Assembly: GCA_018365995.1 (NCBI GenBank)
Contig: JAGZIY010000021.1
Location: forward strand, 1 to 37,063
DNA from: Butyricicoccus pullicaecorum
Lineage (GTDB): Bacteria > Bacillota > Clostridia > Oscillospirales > Butyricicoccaceae
Direction of reading: 5' to 3'
Length of the DNA: 37,063 nt
Shown here: one piece after another, positions 26,302 to 33,145 of the stretch
How the letters are laid out: every line of letters begins with the position of its first letter
Numbering within the stretch: the stretch's first letter is position 1
Made by a program: the position numbers and the translations under genes
Notes under the pieces: generated by a model
What the model was told of the DNA's origin: nothing
Databases searched by the model: none
Seen by the model: only the letters and a program-made list of their open reading frames with translations

Positions 26302-26372
26302 CTGTCATCACCTCACTTCTATCCTATGCACGCAGTCCAACCTTTTTGCGTACTGCATATCATGATAAAGAG

Positions 26373-26402
26373 GACTGTGCACAACCGCGTCTGCATACAA
26401 TA
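26373..26402 (+). promoter_or_regulatory. Candidate sigma-K/sigma-E promoter of the recombinase gene
   Basis: GACT (26373-26376, AC core), 16 bp, then GCATACAATA (26393-26402). The -10 matches the sigma-K consensus gCATAnnnTa at every fixed base, and CATACAAT also equals the sigma-E -10 consensus. No sigma-E-like -35 is seen. No sigma-A promoter of quality is visible in the same gap. The start would be about 30 bases before the recombinase ATG, whose ribosome site AAAGGAG is at 26425-26431. Confidence 0.45.
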
Positions 26403-26440
26403 AAGCCAAAGTCAGCTTCTTTAGAAAGGAGTGTGTCTCT

Positions 26441-27970
26441 ATGACACAGCGTAAGGTATGTGGTTTGCACGCAGCAATCTATCTGCGCAAATCGCGCGCG
26501 GATTTGGAGGACGAGTCCCGCGGACACAGTGACACGCTGTCTCGGCATCAGACAACACTGCTTGCACTTGCCGAGCGCTTGGGATTGATTGTTGGACAAA
26601 TATATCCAGAGGTGGTATCCGGTGAAACCATTGCATCTCGTCCACAAATGCAGCGCCTGCTGCACGACCTTGAACAAGGGCTATGGGACGCCGTCATAGT
26701 CATGGAGGTCGCACGATTGACACGCGGCAGTCAAATCGATCAGGGAATCATTGCCAACGCCTTCAAATACACCCATACCCTGATTATCACGCCCGATAAA
26801 ATCTACGACCCTTTTGATTCTGCCGATGAAGATATGTTGGATTTCGGTATGTTTTTTTCACGTTTTGAGTGGAAAGCCATCAATAAGCGTCAGCAGGCAG
26901 GGCGGCGCGCCTCCTCGCGGGAGGGCAAATACACCGGCTCAGTTGCACCTTATGGCTACTTGCGGCAAAAACTCACCGGCGAAAAAGGCTGGACTCTTAT
27001 ACCCGACCCTGAGACTGCCCCCATTGTGCAGCGTGTGTTCCGCCTGCTCACACAGGAGCATATATCGCAGCACGCGATTGCGGTGCAGCTCAACACAGAG
27101 AAAATTCCAGCGCCGCGCGGCGGTACATGGACAAGCGCCACCATTCAGCGTCTTTTGCGCAATCCCCACTATGCCGGCTATATCACCGCCGCTTATCGTC
27201 CGCGCATCAAGTCGATGAAAGACGGCAAGGTCATGCAGTCCCGCCCCATCAACCCCAATGCCCAACAATATGCCGGACGACATACGCCGCTTGTCCCTCC
27301 TGAGCAGTTTACAGATGCAGCCCGCCTGCTTTCCCAAAACCGGCGTCCCCCTGCGCCGCATATTTCTGGTTTACATAATCCACTGTCTGGTCTTGTCCTC
27401 TGCTCGGTGTGCGGAAAGCATATGCAGCGGCGCAATATGTCCTCTGGCAAAGCACAGCTTGTCTGTCCCACCCGCGGCTGTCCCACTGTTGCCGCAAATC
27501 TCGATGAGGTGACCTGTTTGCTGATTCGCGGCTTATCGCGCTGGCTCCCTCAGCTTTCGGTGTCCCTTGGCGGGCAGTCCGAACGGCACGCCCAGCAGCG
27601 TGAACTGGAGACACTCACGCGCCGGCTGGCAAGGCTTCAGGCACAGCAGACCCGCATTTTCGAACTGGTCGAAACCGGCGTGTATTCTTCAGAGGATTTT
27701 TGCGCGCGGCGGCAGGCTTTACAAGACGAATATACGACTCTTGTCCGCGCACAGACTGCACTCCAAAAATCACTCTGTATGCAGGCATCTCCGGAACAGG
27801 AGCGGCGCGTTGTAGATATTTTGCAAGAAACACAAAGCAGCCTTCTGAAAAACCAACTGCTCAAAGCCCTTGTGGACCACGTTCTCTATACCAAAACGAT
27901 ACGAAGCACCCGCGCACACCACAAAACTGACCTTTCTCTTGAAATTTTTCCACGTTTTCATGATATGTAG
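26441..27970 (+). CDS. Large serine recombinase (site-specific integrase/excisionase)
   Basis: A 509-residue recombinase that cuts and joins the attachment sites of this element. The resolvase domain (10-150) has catalytic S18 in IYLRKSRAD and the arginine pair in EVARLTRGSQ. The recombinase domain (about 165-300) has GSVAPYGYLRQ and TIQRLLRNPHYAGYI. The zinc ribbon has C321, C324, C342 and C347. A coiled coil runs from about 383 to 450, the part that controls direction in this family, and a basic tail ends the protein. The stop is 13 bases from the attR core. The frame is intact, so integration and, with a partner factor, excision should be possible. It is the only recombinase of the element and matches the class of SpoIVCA and SprA of B. 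subtilis. Confidence 0.95.
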   Translation: MTQRKVCGLHAAIYLRKSRADLEDESRGHSDTLSRHQTTLLALAERLGLIVGQIYPEVVSGETIASRPQMQRLLHDLEQGLWDAVIVMEVARLTRGSQIDQGIIANAFKYTHTLIITPDKIYDPFDSADEDMLDFGMFFSRFEWKAINKRQQAGRRASSREGKYTGSVAPYGYLRQKLTGEKGWTLIPDPETAPIVQRVFRLLTQEHISQHAIAVQLNTEKIPAPRGGTWTSATIQRLLRNPHYAGYITAAYRPRIKSMKDGKVMQSRPINPNAQQYAGRHTPLVPPEQFTDAARLLSQNRRPPAPHISGLHNPLSGLVLCSVCGKHMQRRNMSSGKAQLVCPTRGCPTVAANLDEVTCLLIRGLSRWLPQLSVSLGGQSERHAQQRELETLTRRLARLQAQQTRIFELVETGVYSSEDFCARRQALQDEYTTLVRAQTALQKSLCMQASPEQERRVVDILQETQSSLLKNQLLKALVDHVLYTKTIRSTRAHHKTDLSLEIFPRFHDM

Positions 27971-27979
27971 GTAAGCTGT

Positions 27980-27992
27980 ACCAAAGAATTGG
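27980..27992. other. Right attachment junction (attR)
   Basis: ACCAAAGAATTGG holds the AAGAA core at 27984-27988. To its left is the recombinase 3' end, to its right the resumed cotJC frame (TTG GCA CAT = LAH). Combining left chromosome and right chromosome gives the predicted empty site GACCGAAGAATTGGCACA. Confidence 0.8.
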
Positions 27993-28426
27993 CACATCAG
28001 GAAATGATTGCAGCAATCGTCTATCAGCTGACCCGCAATCTCACACCGGAGCAAATTCGGGAAGGTGGATTTGATGCCTACTTTGTAGACCACACAACGG
28101 GTATCTATCCGCAGTCTGCTTCCGGTACGCCTTTCTCGACCGGCTCGCTCCAGTGTACAGGTGACCCGCTTGCCGACCTATTCGAAGATCTCGCTGCCGA
28201 ACAGAAAGCACGCATCACCTATGAAAACCTGCTGCGTCTCATTGATGACCCCGATGTGCGAGATCCCATCAAATTCCTGCGTGCACGGGAAATCGTACAC
28301 TTCCAGCGTTTCGGTGACGCCCTGCGCGACTTACAGGAAAATCTGGACGCCAAAAACTACTACGCCTATAATCCGGCTTTTGATGTACAGCGCCGTCCAG
28401 ACCCACGCCGCCGTCCCAATCTCTAA
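27989..28426 (+). pseudogene. cotJC: cotJC 3' part, resumes after the element
   Basis: The last 145 codons of CotJC: LAHQEMIAAIVYQLTRNLTP, then DAYFVDHTTGIYP and LAAEQKARITYENLLRLIDD, then REIVHFQRFGDAL and an Arg/Pro-rich tail. In the rejoined 210-residue protein the metal ligands fall at E35, E65, H68, E136 and H169. Their spacing equals that of E66/H69 and E148/H181 in the Lactobacillus manganese catalase. There is no start codon with a ribosome site here, so this half is not a gene on its own. No mutations are seen in it, which argues that the gene is still under selection. Confidence 0.92.
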
Positions 28427-28507
28427 CAGCCGAACCATCTTCCTGTACGCCTTTCATAGATATCAAAAGCTGTCTGCCTTAGTCGAACACTTCCTCTCAG
28501 CGGGAAT

Positions 28508-28547
28508 TTGACTTTCCTGTAAAAAAGGGCTATGATATTCATATCAT
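28508..28547 (+). promoter_or_regulatory. Sigma-A promoter with palindromic operator
   Basis: TTGACT (28508-28513), exactly 17 bp, TATGAT (28531-28536). A two-arm palindrome ATGATAT-TC-ATATCAT (28532-28547) overlaps the -10, so a repressor bound there would block the polymerase. It drives the NifX-like gene at 28574. Confidence 0.8.
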
Positions 28548-28573
28548 CGTATGTTTACAGGAGGTATTTTCCC

Positions 28574-28960
28574 ATGAAAATCGCAGTTACCTACGAAAAC
28601 GGTCAGGTATTCCAGCATTTTGGTCATTGCAAAATGTTTAAGCTTGTTGACACAGAAACCGGCACCAGTGTGCTGCTTGACCCACAGGGCAGTGGACATG
28701 GCGCACTTGCAGGATTTTTGCAGGCACATGGCACACAAGCGCTCATCTGCGGCGGCATCGGTGCAGGGGCACGCACCGCACTGGCTGAGGCAGGCATTTC
28801 TCTGTACCCGGGTGTAACTGGTGATGCAGATGCAGCCATTGCCGCTTTGCAGAATGGTACACTTGTATACAATCCAGATACCATGTGTCAGCATCACGAA
28901 CACGAGCACGGAGAGGGACATCACTGCGGCGAGAACAAGCATGGGTGCGGCGGCCACTGA
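28574..28960 (+). CDS. NifX/NifB-type dinitrogenase cofactor-like protein, His/Cys tail
   Basis: A 128-residue member of the dinitrogenase iron-molybdenum cofactor-binding family. It begins MKIAVTYENGQVFQHFGHC, with GGIGAGARTALAEAGI and DADAAIAALQNGTL in the centre, the normal fold of about 105 residues. The last 25 residues add CQHHEHEHGEGHHC and CGGH, a probable metal-binding tail. No nif genes are visible, so a role in nitrogen fixation is unlikely. Members like this in gut anaerobes are usually uncharacterised metal or iron-sulfur proteins. Monocistronic: own promoter and terminator, AGGAGG site before the ATG. Confidence 0.87.
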   Translation: MKIAVTYENGQVFQHFGHCKMFKLVDTETGTSVLLDPQGSGHGALAGFLQAHGTQALICGGIGAGARTALAEAGISLYPGVTGDADAAIAALQNGTLVYNPDTMCQHHEHEHGEGHHCGENKHGCGGH

Positions 28961-29002
28961 TTTCGCGCAGAGCCGTAGGATATCCTTAATCCAAACAGAC
29001 AA

Positions 29003-29046
29003 AATCCCCTTTGTGCAGAGTTTGCTGCACAAAGGGGATTTTTTTA
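29003..29046 (+). terminator. Strong terminator of the NifX-like gene
   Basis: A perfect 16-bp stem (29003-29018 with 29025-29040), a six-base loop and a run of T to 29046. The A-rich left flank makes it workable in both directions. Confidence 0.93.
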
Positions 29047-29301
29047 TCCGGGAATAAAAAGCAGCCAGCCGGGATTGTAGTTATCAGGCGAATCCAAAGC
29101 AGGTCAGCATAAACAAAAACCAATACTTCAAGAAATCGTAATCTCATCTTCTTTTTTCTGTCCAAAGCTATCGATACACTTCTCACCTATGTCCAACAGA
29201 CATTGCCAGAATCATAAGTTTCCTGTATTTTCACAACAAAGGGACTGTACCATTCAACAAAGTTTTTCAAAAAAATTTCAAAATTCTCTTTATGATACGT
29301 G

Positions 29302-29313
29302 TAACACGTGTTA
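29302..29313. promoter_or_regulatory. Palindromic operator-like site before hicA
   Basis: TAACACGTGTTA is a perfect 12-bp palindrome about 30 bases before the HicA coding region, beside a TATACT sequence (29312-29317). HicB antitoxins commonly autoregulate through such sites; binding here is inferred. Confidence 0.5.
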
Positions 29314-29329
29314 TACTCGTATTGTAATA

Positions 29330-29620
29330 AGGTGGAACAGGAAAGATAAAGACCTGCTAAAGCTTTTGAAGAAAAACGGTTGGAACATTGTTAGAATCAA
29401 TGGTAGCCACCATGTTCTTCAAAAAGATGGGAAAACTACAGTAGTTCCCATACATGGCAAAGATGTTCCTATCGGCTTACTCAACAGTATTCTTAAGGAG
29501 GCTGGGTTTAAAATAGCCCTCCTCTCCTTCAATCACAAGGAGGTATCATTATGTTATTTGTATATCCCGCTATTTTTCACAAGGACGATGAAGTATATTG
29601 GGTGGAATTTCCTGATTTAG
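29330..29620 (+). CDS. hicA: HicA-type mRNA interferase toxin, start and stop abnormal
   Basis: The HicA fold is clear: KDLLKLLKKNGWNIVRINGS, the catalytic-His region GSHHVLQKDGK, then VPIHGKDVPIGLLNSILKEAGFK. HicA toxins cut mRNA and are neutralised by HicB. Two faults are seen. No ATG, GTG or TTG start follows the ribosome-site-like AAGGTGG (29329-29335): AGG (29339) stands where a start would be expected. At the 3' end the frame misses a TAG at 29514-29516 by one base after AAAA (29510-29513) and runs on for 35 codons into hicB. The feature start is approximate. Either the toxin is inactivated or it uses an unusual start. An ATG at 29189 is in frame but would include the promoter region. 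Confidence 0.75.
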   Translation, partial: RWNRKDKDLLKLLKKNGWNIVRINGSHHVLQKDGKTTVVPIHGKDVPIGLLNSILKEAGFKIALLSFNHKEVSLCYLYIPLFFTRTMKYIGWNFLI

Positions 29621-29928
29621 AAGGCTGTCACACTTACGGCAGTTCTATTAACGAAACCATGGAAGCGGCGCAGGAAGCTTTATCTGCTTATCTTCTTACT
29701 CTTTTAGAACAAAAACAGGCAATTGCTTCCCCCTCTGATATTTTAACAATACATGCGGACGATGGCTTTTCTTCTCTTGTATCCTGCGATATTAACCAGT
29801 ACAAGGATACAAAGGCGGTAAAAAAGACTTTAACAATACCTGCATGGTTAAATGATCGGGCTATTTCTATGGGATTAAATTTCTCACAGGTGCTACAAGA
29901 AGCTCTTCTTTCCAAAATACAAGCATAA
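29551..29928 (+). CDS. hicB: HicB antitoxin
   Basis: A 125-residue antitoxin with the partial RNase-H-like HicB fold: FVYPAIFHKDDEVYWVEFPD, LEGCHTYGSSINETMEAAQEAL, and a C-terminal ribbon or helix DNA-binding part KTLTIPAWLNDRAISMGLNFS. AAGGAGG stands before the ATG. The gene is intact, in contrast to the toxin frame that overlaps its start. Confidence 0.92.
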   Translation: MLFVYPAIFHKDDEVYWVEFPDLEGCHTYGSSINETMEAAQEALSAYLLTLLEQKQAIASPSDILTIHADDGFSSLVSCDINQYKDTKAVKKTLTIPAWLNDRAISMGLNFSQVLQEALLSKIQA

Positions 29929-29949
29929 TATCCAAAGGAGATTCTTTAT

Positions 29950-30078
29950 TTGCCCCGATTCCAAAATGAAATCAACCGATACAGACATCTAATCCACAAA
30001 TAAGGCTATACACTCCAATTCGATATTGAACCTCCTTACGATGTCAACGATGTTGGTTATTTACATTCAGAAAGCTAG
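29950..30078 (+). pseudogene. Possible small gene remnant after hicB
   Basis: AAAGGAG at about 29935 is followed by a TTG-started frame of 16 codons (PRFQNEINRYRHLIHK), a TAA, then 25 more codons in the same frame (YTLQFDIEPPYDVNDVGYLH) to a TAG. It may be a third gene of the hic transcript broken by one stop. The product is not recognised, and chance is possible. Confidence 0.3.
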
Positions 30079-30103
30079 TGTATGGTACAGATACTCAAAA
30101 CAG

Positions 30104-30137
30104 AAGGAGTGGCACAGCATCAGCCGTGCCACTCCTT
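30104..30137. terminator. Bidirectional terminator between hicB and zwf
   Basis: A perfect 12-bp stem (30104-30115 with 30126-30137) and a ten-base loop, with T-rich flanks on both strands. It serves the convergent hic and zwf transcripts. Confidence 0.85.
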
Positions 30138-30213
30138 TTGAAATTTCCTAGATTTTTTGCCGTACAAACCGAGGCAGTTTCATCTTTTCTCTGCCGCCAT
30201 TGACCACGAAAAA

Positions 30214-31620
30214 TCAGTGCAGTTCCGGCTCAGAAAACCAGCTGTGTCCTGCCTGCGCAAGCAATGCAGCCGCCTCAGCCGGGCCCTCGGTATCCGGTGT
30301 ATAGGTGTCTGGCTGACGGTCGCCATAGGCATTTTCCAGCGCGTCCACGAATCTCCAGCTGGTTTCAATCTGATCCCACTGGGAGAACCACGCACGTTCA
30401 TCATGGAAGCAGGCGTTCAACAGCCGTTCATAAGCCTCCGGCGTATTGATACGGTTTGTAATCGAACAACTCTGACAAAAATCCATTTTTGCCGGTACAA
30501 TATCCTCAAACTCGCCCGGACGCTTGATATTAAACTGCAAATACACGCCCTCGGTCGGCTGGAACTTTACAAGCAGCACAGCGGGCGGGATATCTGCCTG
30601 CGGTGAGCGGAACACGATGGCAACCTCCATTTCCCGCCGCCCCAGCTTTTTTCCTGTGCGGATATAAAACGGCATATCCTTCCAGCGCGGATTGTCCACA
30701 AACAGCTTGAGCGCGGCATAAGTCGGGGTCTTGGACTGCGGAGAGACATTTGGCTCCTCGCGGTAGCCCGCATACTGTCCAAGCACCATCGTATCTGCGA
30801 TATGCTCCGGCTCCGGCATACGCAGCGCCCGCAATATCTTGAGCTGTTCGGTGTGCAGCGCCTCCGGTGTAAACTCTGCCGGACGCTCCATCGCCAAAAT
30901 AGATAGGATTTGAAACAGATGATTTTGCACCATATCCCGCATGACACCGCTATGGTCATAGTATCCGCCGCGTGTCTCTACACCGACATCTTCCATTGCA
31001 GAAATCTGGATGCAGGCAATATGACGCGCGTCCCACGCATCTGCAAAAATCGGATTGGTAAAGCGAATGGTCTGTACATTGCGCACCATCTCCTTGCCGA
31101 GATAGTGGTCAATGCGATAAATATTCTGTGGGGTAAATGCGGATTCCAGACGCTCGTTGAGCGCGCGGGCGTCCTCCAGCGTCTCACCAAAGGGCTTTTC
31201 CAAAATCACCTTACTGCCCTGTGCATGTCCGATTTGGAACAGACCGTCTGCAATGGTTCCGAAGAAGCGCGGTGCAACTGCAAAATAGAATACACAGCTG
31301 CCAATACCCAGTTCATCGAGATAGGCGTCCAGAAGCGGATAGGTCGCAGGGTCTGTGAAATCCATCTTAAAGTAGTGAATATTCTCTGCAAAGGCATCAA
31401 AGGTTTCGTCGCGATAGGGCAGGCGCGCAAACTTGCGCACCCACTCTCTCGCCCGCTCGCGATAGGTTTCATCTGTATAATCCCGACGCCCAATGATAAT
31501 GATATTCTGTCCTTCAAGGGCAAGACCGGACACCATGCGGTTATAGAGTGCCGGCAGCAGCTTACGGAAGGTCAAATCGCCCGTGCCGCCGAAAATCGTA
31601 ATGGTTGGCTTTTCACGCAT
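30214..31620 (-). CDS. zwf: Glucose-6-phosphate 1-dehydrogenase
   Basis: First step of the oxidative pentose phosphate pathway: glucose 6-phosphate to 6-phosphogluconolactone with NADP reduction. The 468 residues have the nucleotide-binding GGTGDL at 11-16, K142 in EKPFG and the substrate site RIDHYLGKE at 169-177 (H172). The ATG at 31620 overlaps the gnd stop by 8 bases (ATGCGTGA) with GGGGG upstream. The longer open frame to 31746 would lie inside gnd. Last gene of the pgl-gnd-zwf operon. Confidence 0.95.
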   Translation of the reverse strand: MREKPTITIFGGTGDLTFRKLLPALYNRMVSGLALEGQNIIIIGRRDYTDETYRERAREWVRKFARLPYRDETFDAFAENIHYFKMDFTDPATYPLLDAYLDELGIGSCVFYFAVAPRFFGTIADGLFQIGHAQGSKVILEKPFGETLEDARALNERLESAFTPQNIYRIDHYLGKEMVRNVQTIRFTNPIFADAWDARHIACIQISAMEDVGVETRGGYYDHSGVMRDMVQNHLFQILSILAMERPAEFTPEALHTEQLKILRALRMPEPEHIADTMVLGQYAGYREEPNVSPQSKTPTYAALKLFVDNPRWKDMPFYIRTGKKLGRREMEVAIVFRSPQADIPPAVLLVKFQPTEGVYLQFNIKRPGEFEDIVPAKMDFCQSCSITNRINTPEAYERLLNACFHDERAWFSQWDQIETSWRFVDALENAYGDRQPDTYTPDTEGPAEAAALLAQAGHSWFSEPELH

Positions 31621-33025
31621 CAGAACGCCCCCATTCATGATGGAATACACCCTCACGGTCGGTACGGTGATAGGTGTGTGCACCAAAGCAGTCGCGTTGT
31701 GCCTGAATGATGTTTGCACCCACCGGTGCACCGCGGTAACCGTCAAGGTAGGAGACCGCGCTCGTCATAACGGGCATTGGCACACCGCACAAAACCCCCT
31801 GCGCCACGACCTCACGCAGTGCGGTATGACCGGCACGAACGCGCTGTGCAAACACGGGGTCCAGCAGCAGGTTGTCAAGTGCCGCATTGCGTGCAAACGC
31901 TGCGGTGATGTCTCCGAGGAAAGCCGCCTGAATGATACAGCCGGCACGGAAAATCGAAGCGATCTTACCGAAATCCAGTCCCCACGCATACTGTTCGGAA
32001 GCAGCCTTCATCAGTGCAAAGCCCTGTGCATAGGCTGCAATCTTGCCGATATACAGCCCCTGACGCACGGTTTCGACAAATCCCTCTGGTGCAGGCTGTG
32101 CTGCCGGTGCACCCAGATCTGCCGCCTTGCGCTCGGAAAGCATACCAGACAGAATACGTGCATACACAGCCCCTGTAATCATAGAAAGGTTGACGCCCTG
32201 CTCCAATGACTCCATGCTCGTCCAGCGTCCGGTGCCCTTCTGCTGTGCAGCGTCCTCAATTTTGTCCACCAGATCACCGTCCGTGAGATCGTCCTTTTCA
32301 CGCAGAACCGAAGCGGTGATGCCGATGAGATAAGAGCGCAGCTCTCCCTTGTTCCACTCGGTAAAGATATCGGCAATCTCATGGTTGGAGCAGCCGCCAA
32401 TATTTCGGAGCGCGAGATATGCCTCTGCGATGAGCTGCATATCGGCATATTCAATGCCATTGTGCACCATCTTGACAAAATGTCCTGCACCATCGGGACC
32501 AATGTAGGTGCAGCACGGTGCACCGTCCTCCGCCTTTGCCGCAATCGCCTCCAAAATCGGCTGAATAAATCCATAGTTTTCCCTGCTGCCTCCCGGCATG
32601 ATTGCTGGGCCAAAGCGCGCACCGGTCTCACCGCCTGAAACACCGACGCCAAAGTAGTGCATGCCATGCGCCGCCAGCTTTTCTGTGCGTCTGCGGGTGT
32701 CTGCAAAGAAGGAATTGCCGCCGTCCAGAATGATATCGCCCGCGTCGAGCATGGGGATCAGCTGGTCAATCATCTGGTCAACGGGATCTCCTGCCTTAAT
32801 CATCAGCAGGATACGGCGCGGCTTTTCGAGCACCTCTATCAGCTCGGAAAGTGAATACACCGCATGCAGGTTTTCATTCGGCTCTTCTGCCATCACAGCG
32901 CGTGTCACCTGCGCGCTGCGATTAAAACCTGCAACCTGAAAGCCATGGTCTGCGATATTGCGTGCAAGACCACGCCCCATAACAGAAAGTCCAATTACAC
33001 CTATGGTACACTTTTGTGTCATCAT
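31613..33025 (-). CDS. gnd: 6-phosphogluconate dehydrogenase, decarboxylating
   Basis: Converts 6-phosphogluconate to ribulose 5-phosphate and CO2 with reduction of NADP. The 470 residues include the N-terminal nucleotide site IGVIGLSVMGRGLA, the DGGNSFFADTRRR motif, GVGVSGGETGARFGPAIMPGG and the catalytic KMVHNGIEY (Lys, His, Asn present). The C-terminal substrate part has GCIIQAAFLGDI. In the first motif Gly-Leu stands where many homologs have Asn-Leu. AGGAGA precedes the paired ATG ATG start. Sits between pgl and zwf. Confidence 0.95.
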   Translation of the reverse strand: MMTQKCTIGVIGLSVMGRGLARNIADHGFQVAGFNRSAQVTRAVMAEEPNENLHAVYSLSELIEVLEKPRRILLMIKAGDPVDQMIDQLIPMLDAGDIILDGGNSFFADTRRRTEKLAAHGMHYFGVGVSGGETGARFGPAIMPGGSRENYGFIQPILEAIAAKAEDGAPCCTYIGPDGAGHFVKMVHNGIEYADMQLIAEAYLALRNIGGCSNHEIADIFTEWNKGELRSYLIGITASVLREKDDLTDGDLVDKIEDAAQQKGTGRWTSMESLEQGVNLSMITGAVYARILSGMLSERKAADLGAPAAQPAPEGFVETVRQGLYIGKIAAYAQGFALMKAASEQYAWGLDFGKIASIFRAGCIIQAAFLGDITAAFARNAALDNLLLDPVFAQRVRAGHTALREVVAQGVLCGVPMPVMTSAVSYLDGYRGAPVGANIIQAQRDCFGAHTYHRTDREGVFHHEWGRSDA

Positions 33026-33145
33026 CTAAAAAATCTCCTATACAGTTTGTTCGCCTTTAAAAACCAATTCGATTTTTACAGCGACGAAAAAAGTCATTTA
33101 TAATTACAGCCGCCGGAAAAGCGCCGCTTGTGATATACAATTATT

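Larger units (their letters stand above)
15246..27988. mobile_element. 12.7 kb skin-like prophage element inserted in cotJC
   Basis: The element is bounded by the short AAGAA cores and carries one large serine recombinase at its right end. Also present are a minus-strand podovirus-like morphogenesis module, a 53-codon gene and about 650 bp of gene-poor DNA. Seen genes are terminase small and large, portal, Prp-like protease, scaffold, capsid, two small proteins, a propeller-like tail protein, an S74 tail fibre and a 340-residue protein. I see no replication, repressor, holin, endolysin or tape-measure gene. All structural frames are open, so decay is not obvious. It interrupts a sporulation gene in the same way as skin (sigK) and SP-beta (spsM) of B. 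subtilis. Confidence 0.9.
28961..29329. other. Intergenic region before hicA
   Basis: No convincing gene. It holds the strong terminator at 29003-29046 and the palindromic site upstream of hicA. A minus frame at 28986-29186 lacks a ribosome site and runs through the terminator. Confidence 0.6.

Noticed and set aside
15246..27988. Tyrosine integrase or tRNA-gene attachment for the element
   Set aside because: No tyrosine recombinase motif and no tRNA at either edge; the short core and large serine recombinase explain the integration.
27989..28426. CotJC C-terminal half as an independent gene
   Set aside because: No start codon with ribosome site, lacks E35 and E65, and joins exactly to the 5' half across the element.
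15056..28426. Assembly chimera placing a phage into cotJC
   Set aside because: The recombinase gene ends beside the junction and the cotJC halves join in frame at a shared core, which an assembly error would not produce. Read-level proof is not available here.
28986..29186. 66-codon minus-strand frame with a hydrophobic stretch
   Set aside because: Overlaps the strong terminator and has no ribosome site.
30910..31710. 266-codon plus-strand open frame
   Set aside because: Antisense to zwf, which carries the catalytic motifs.
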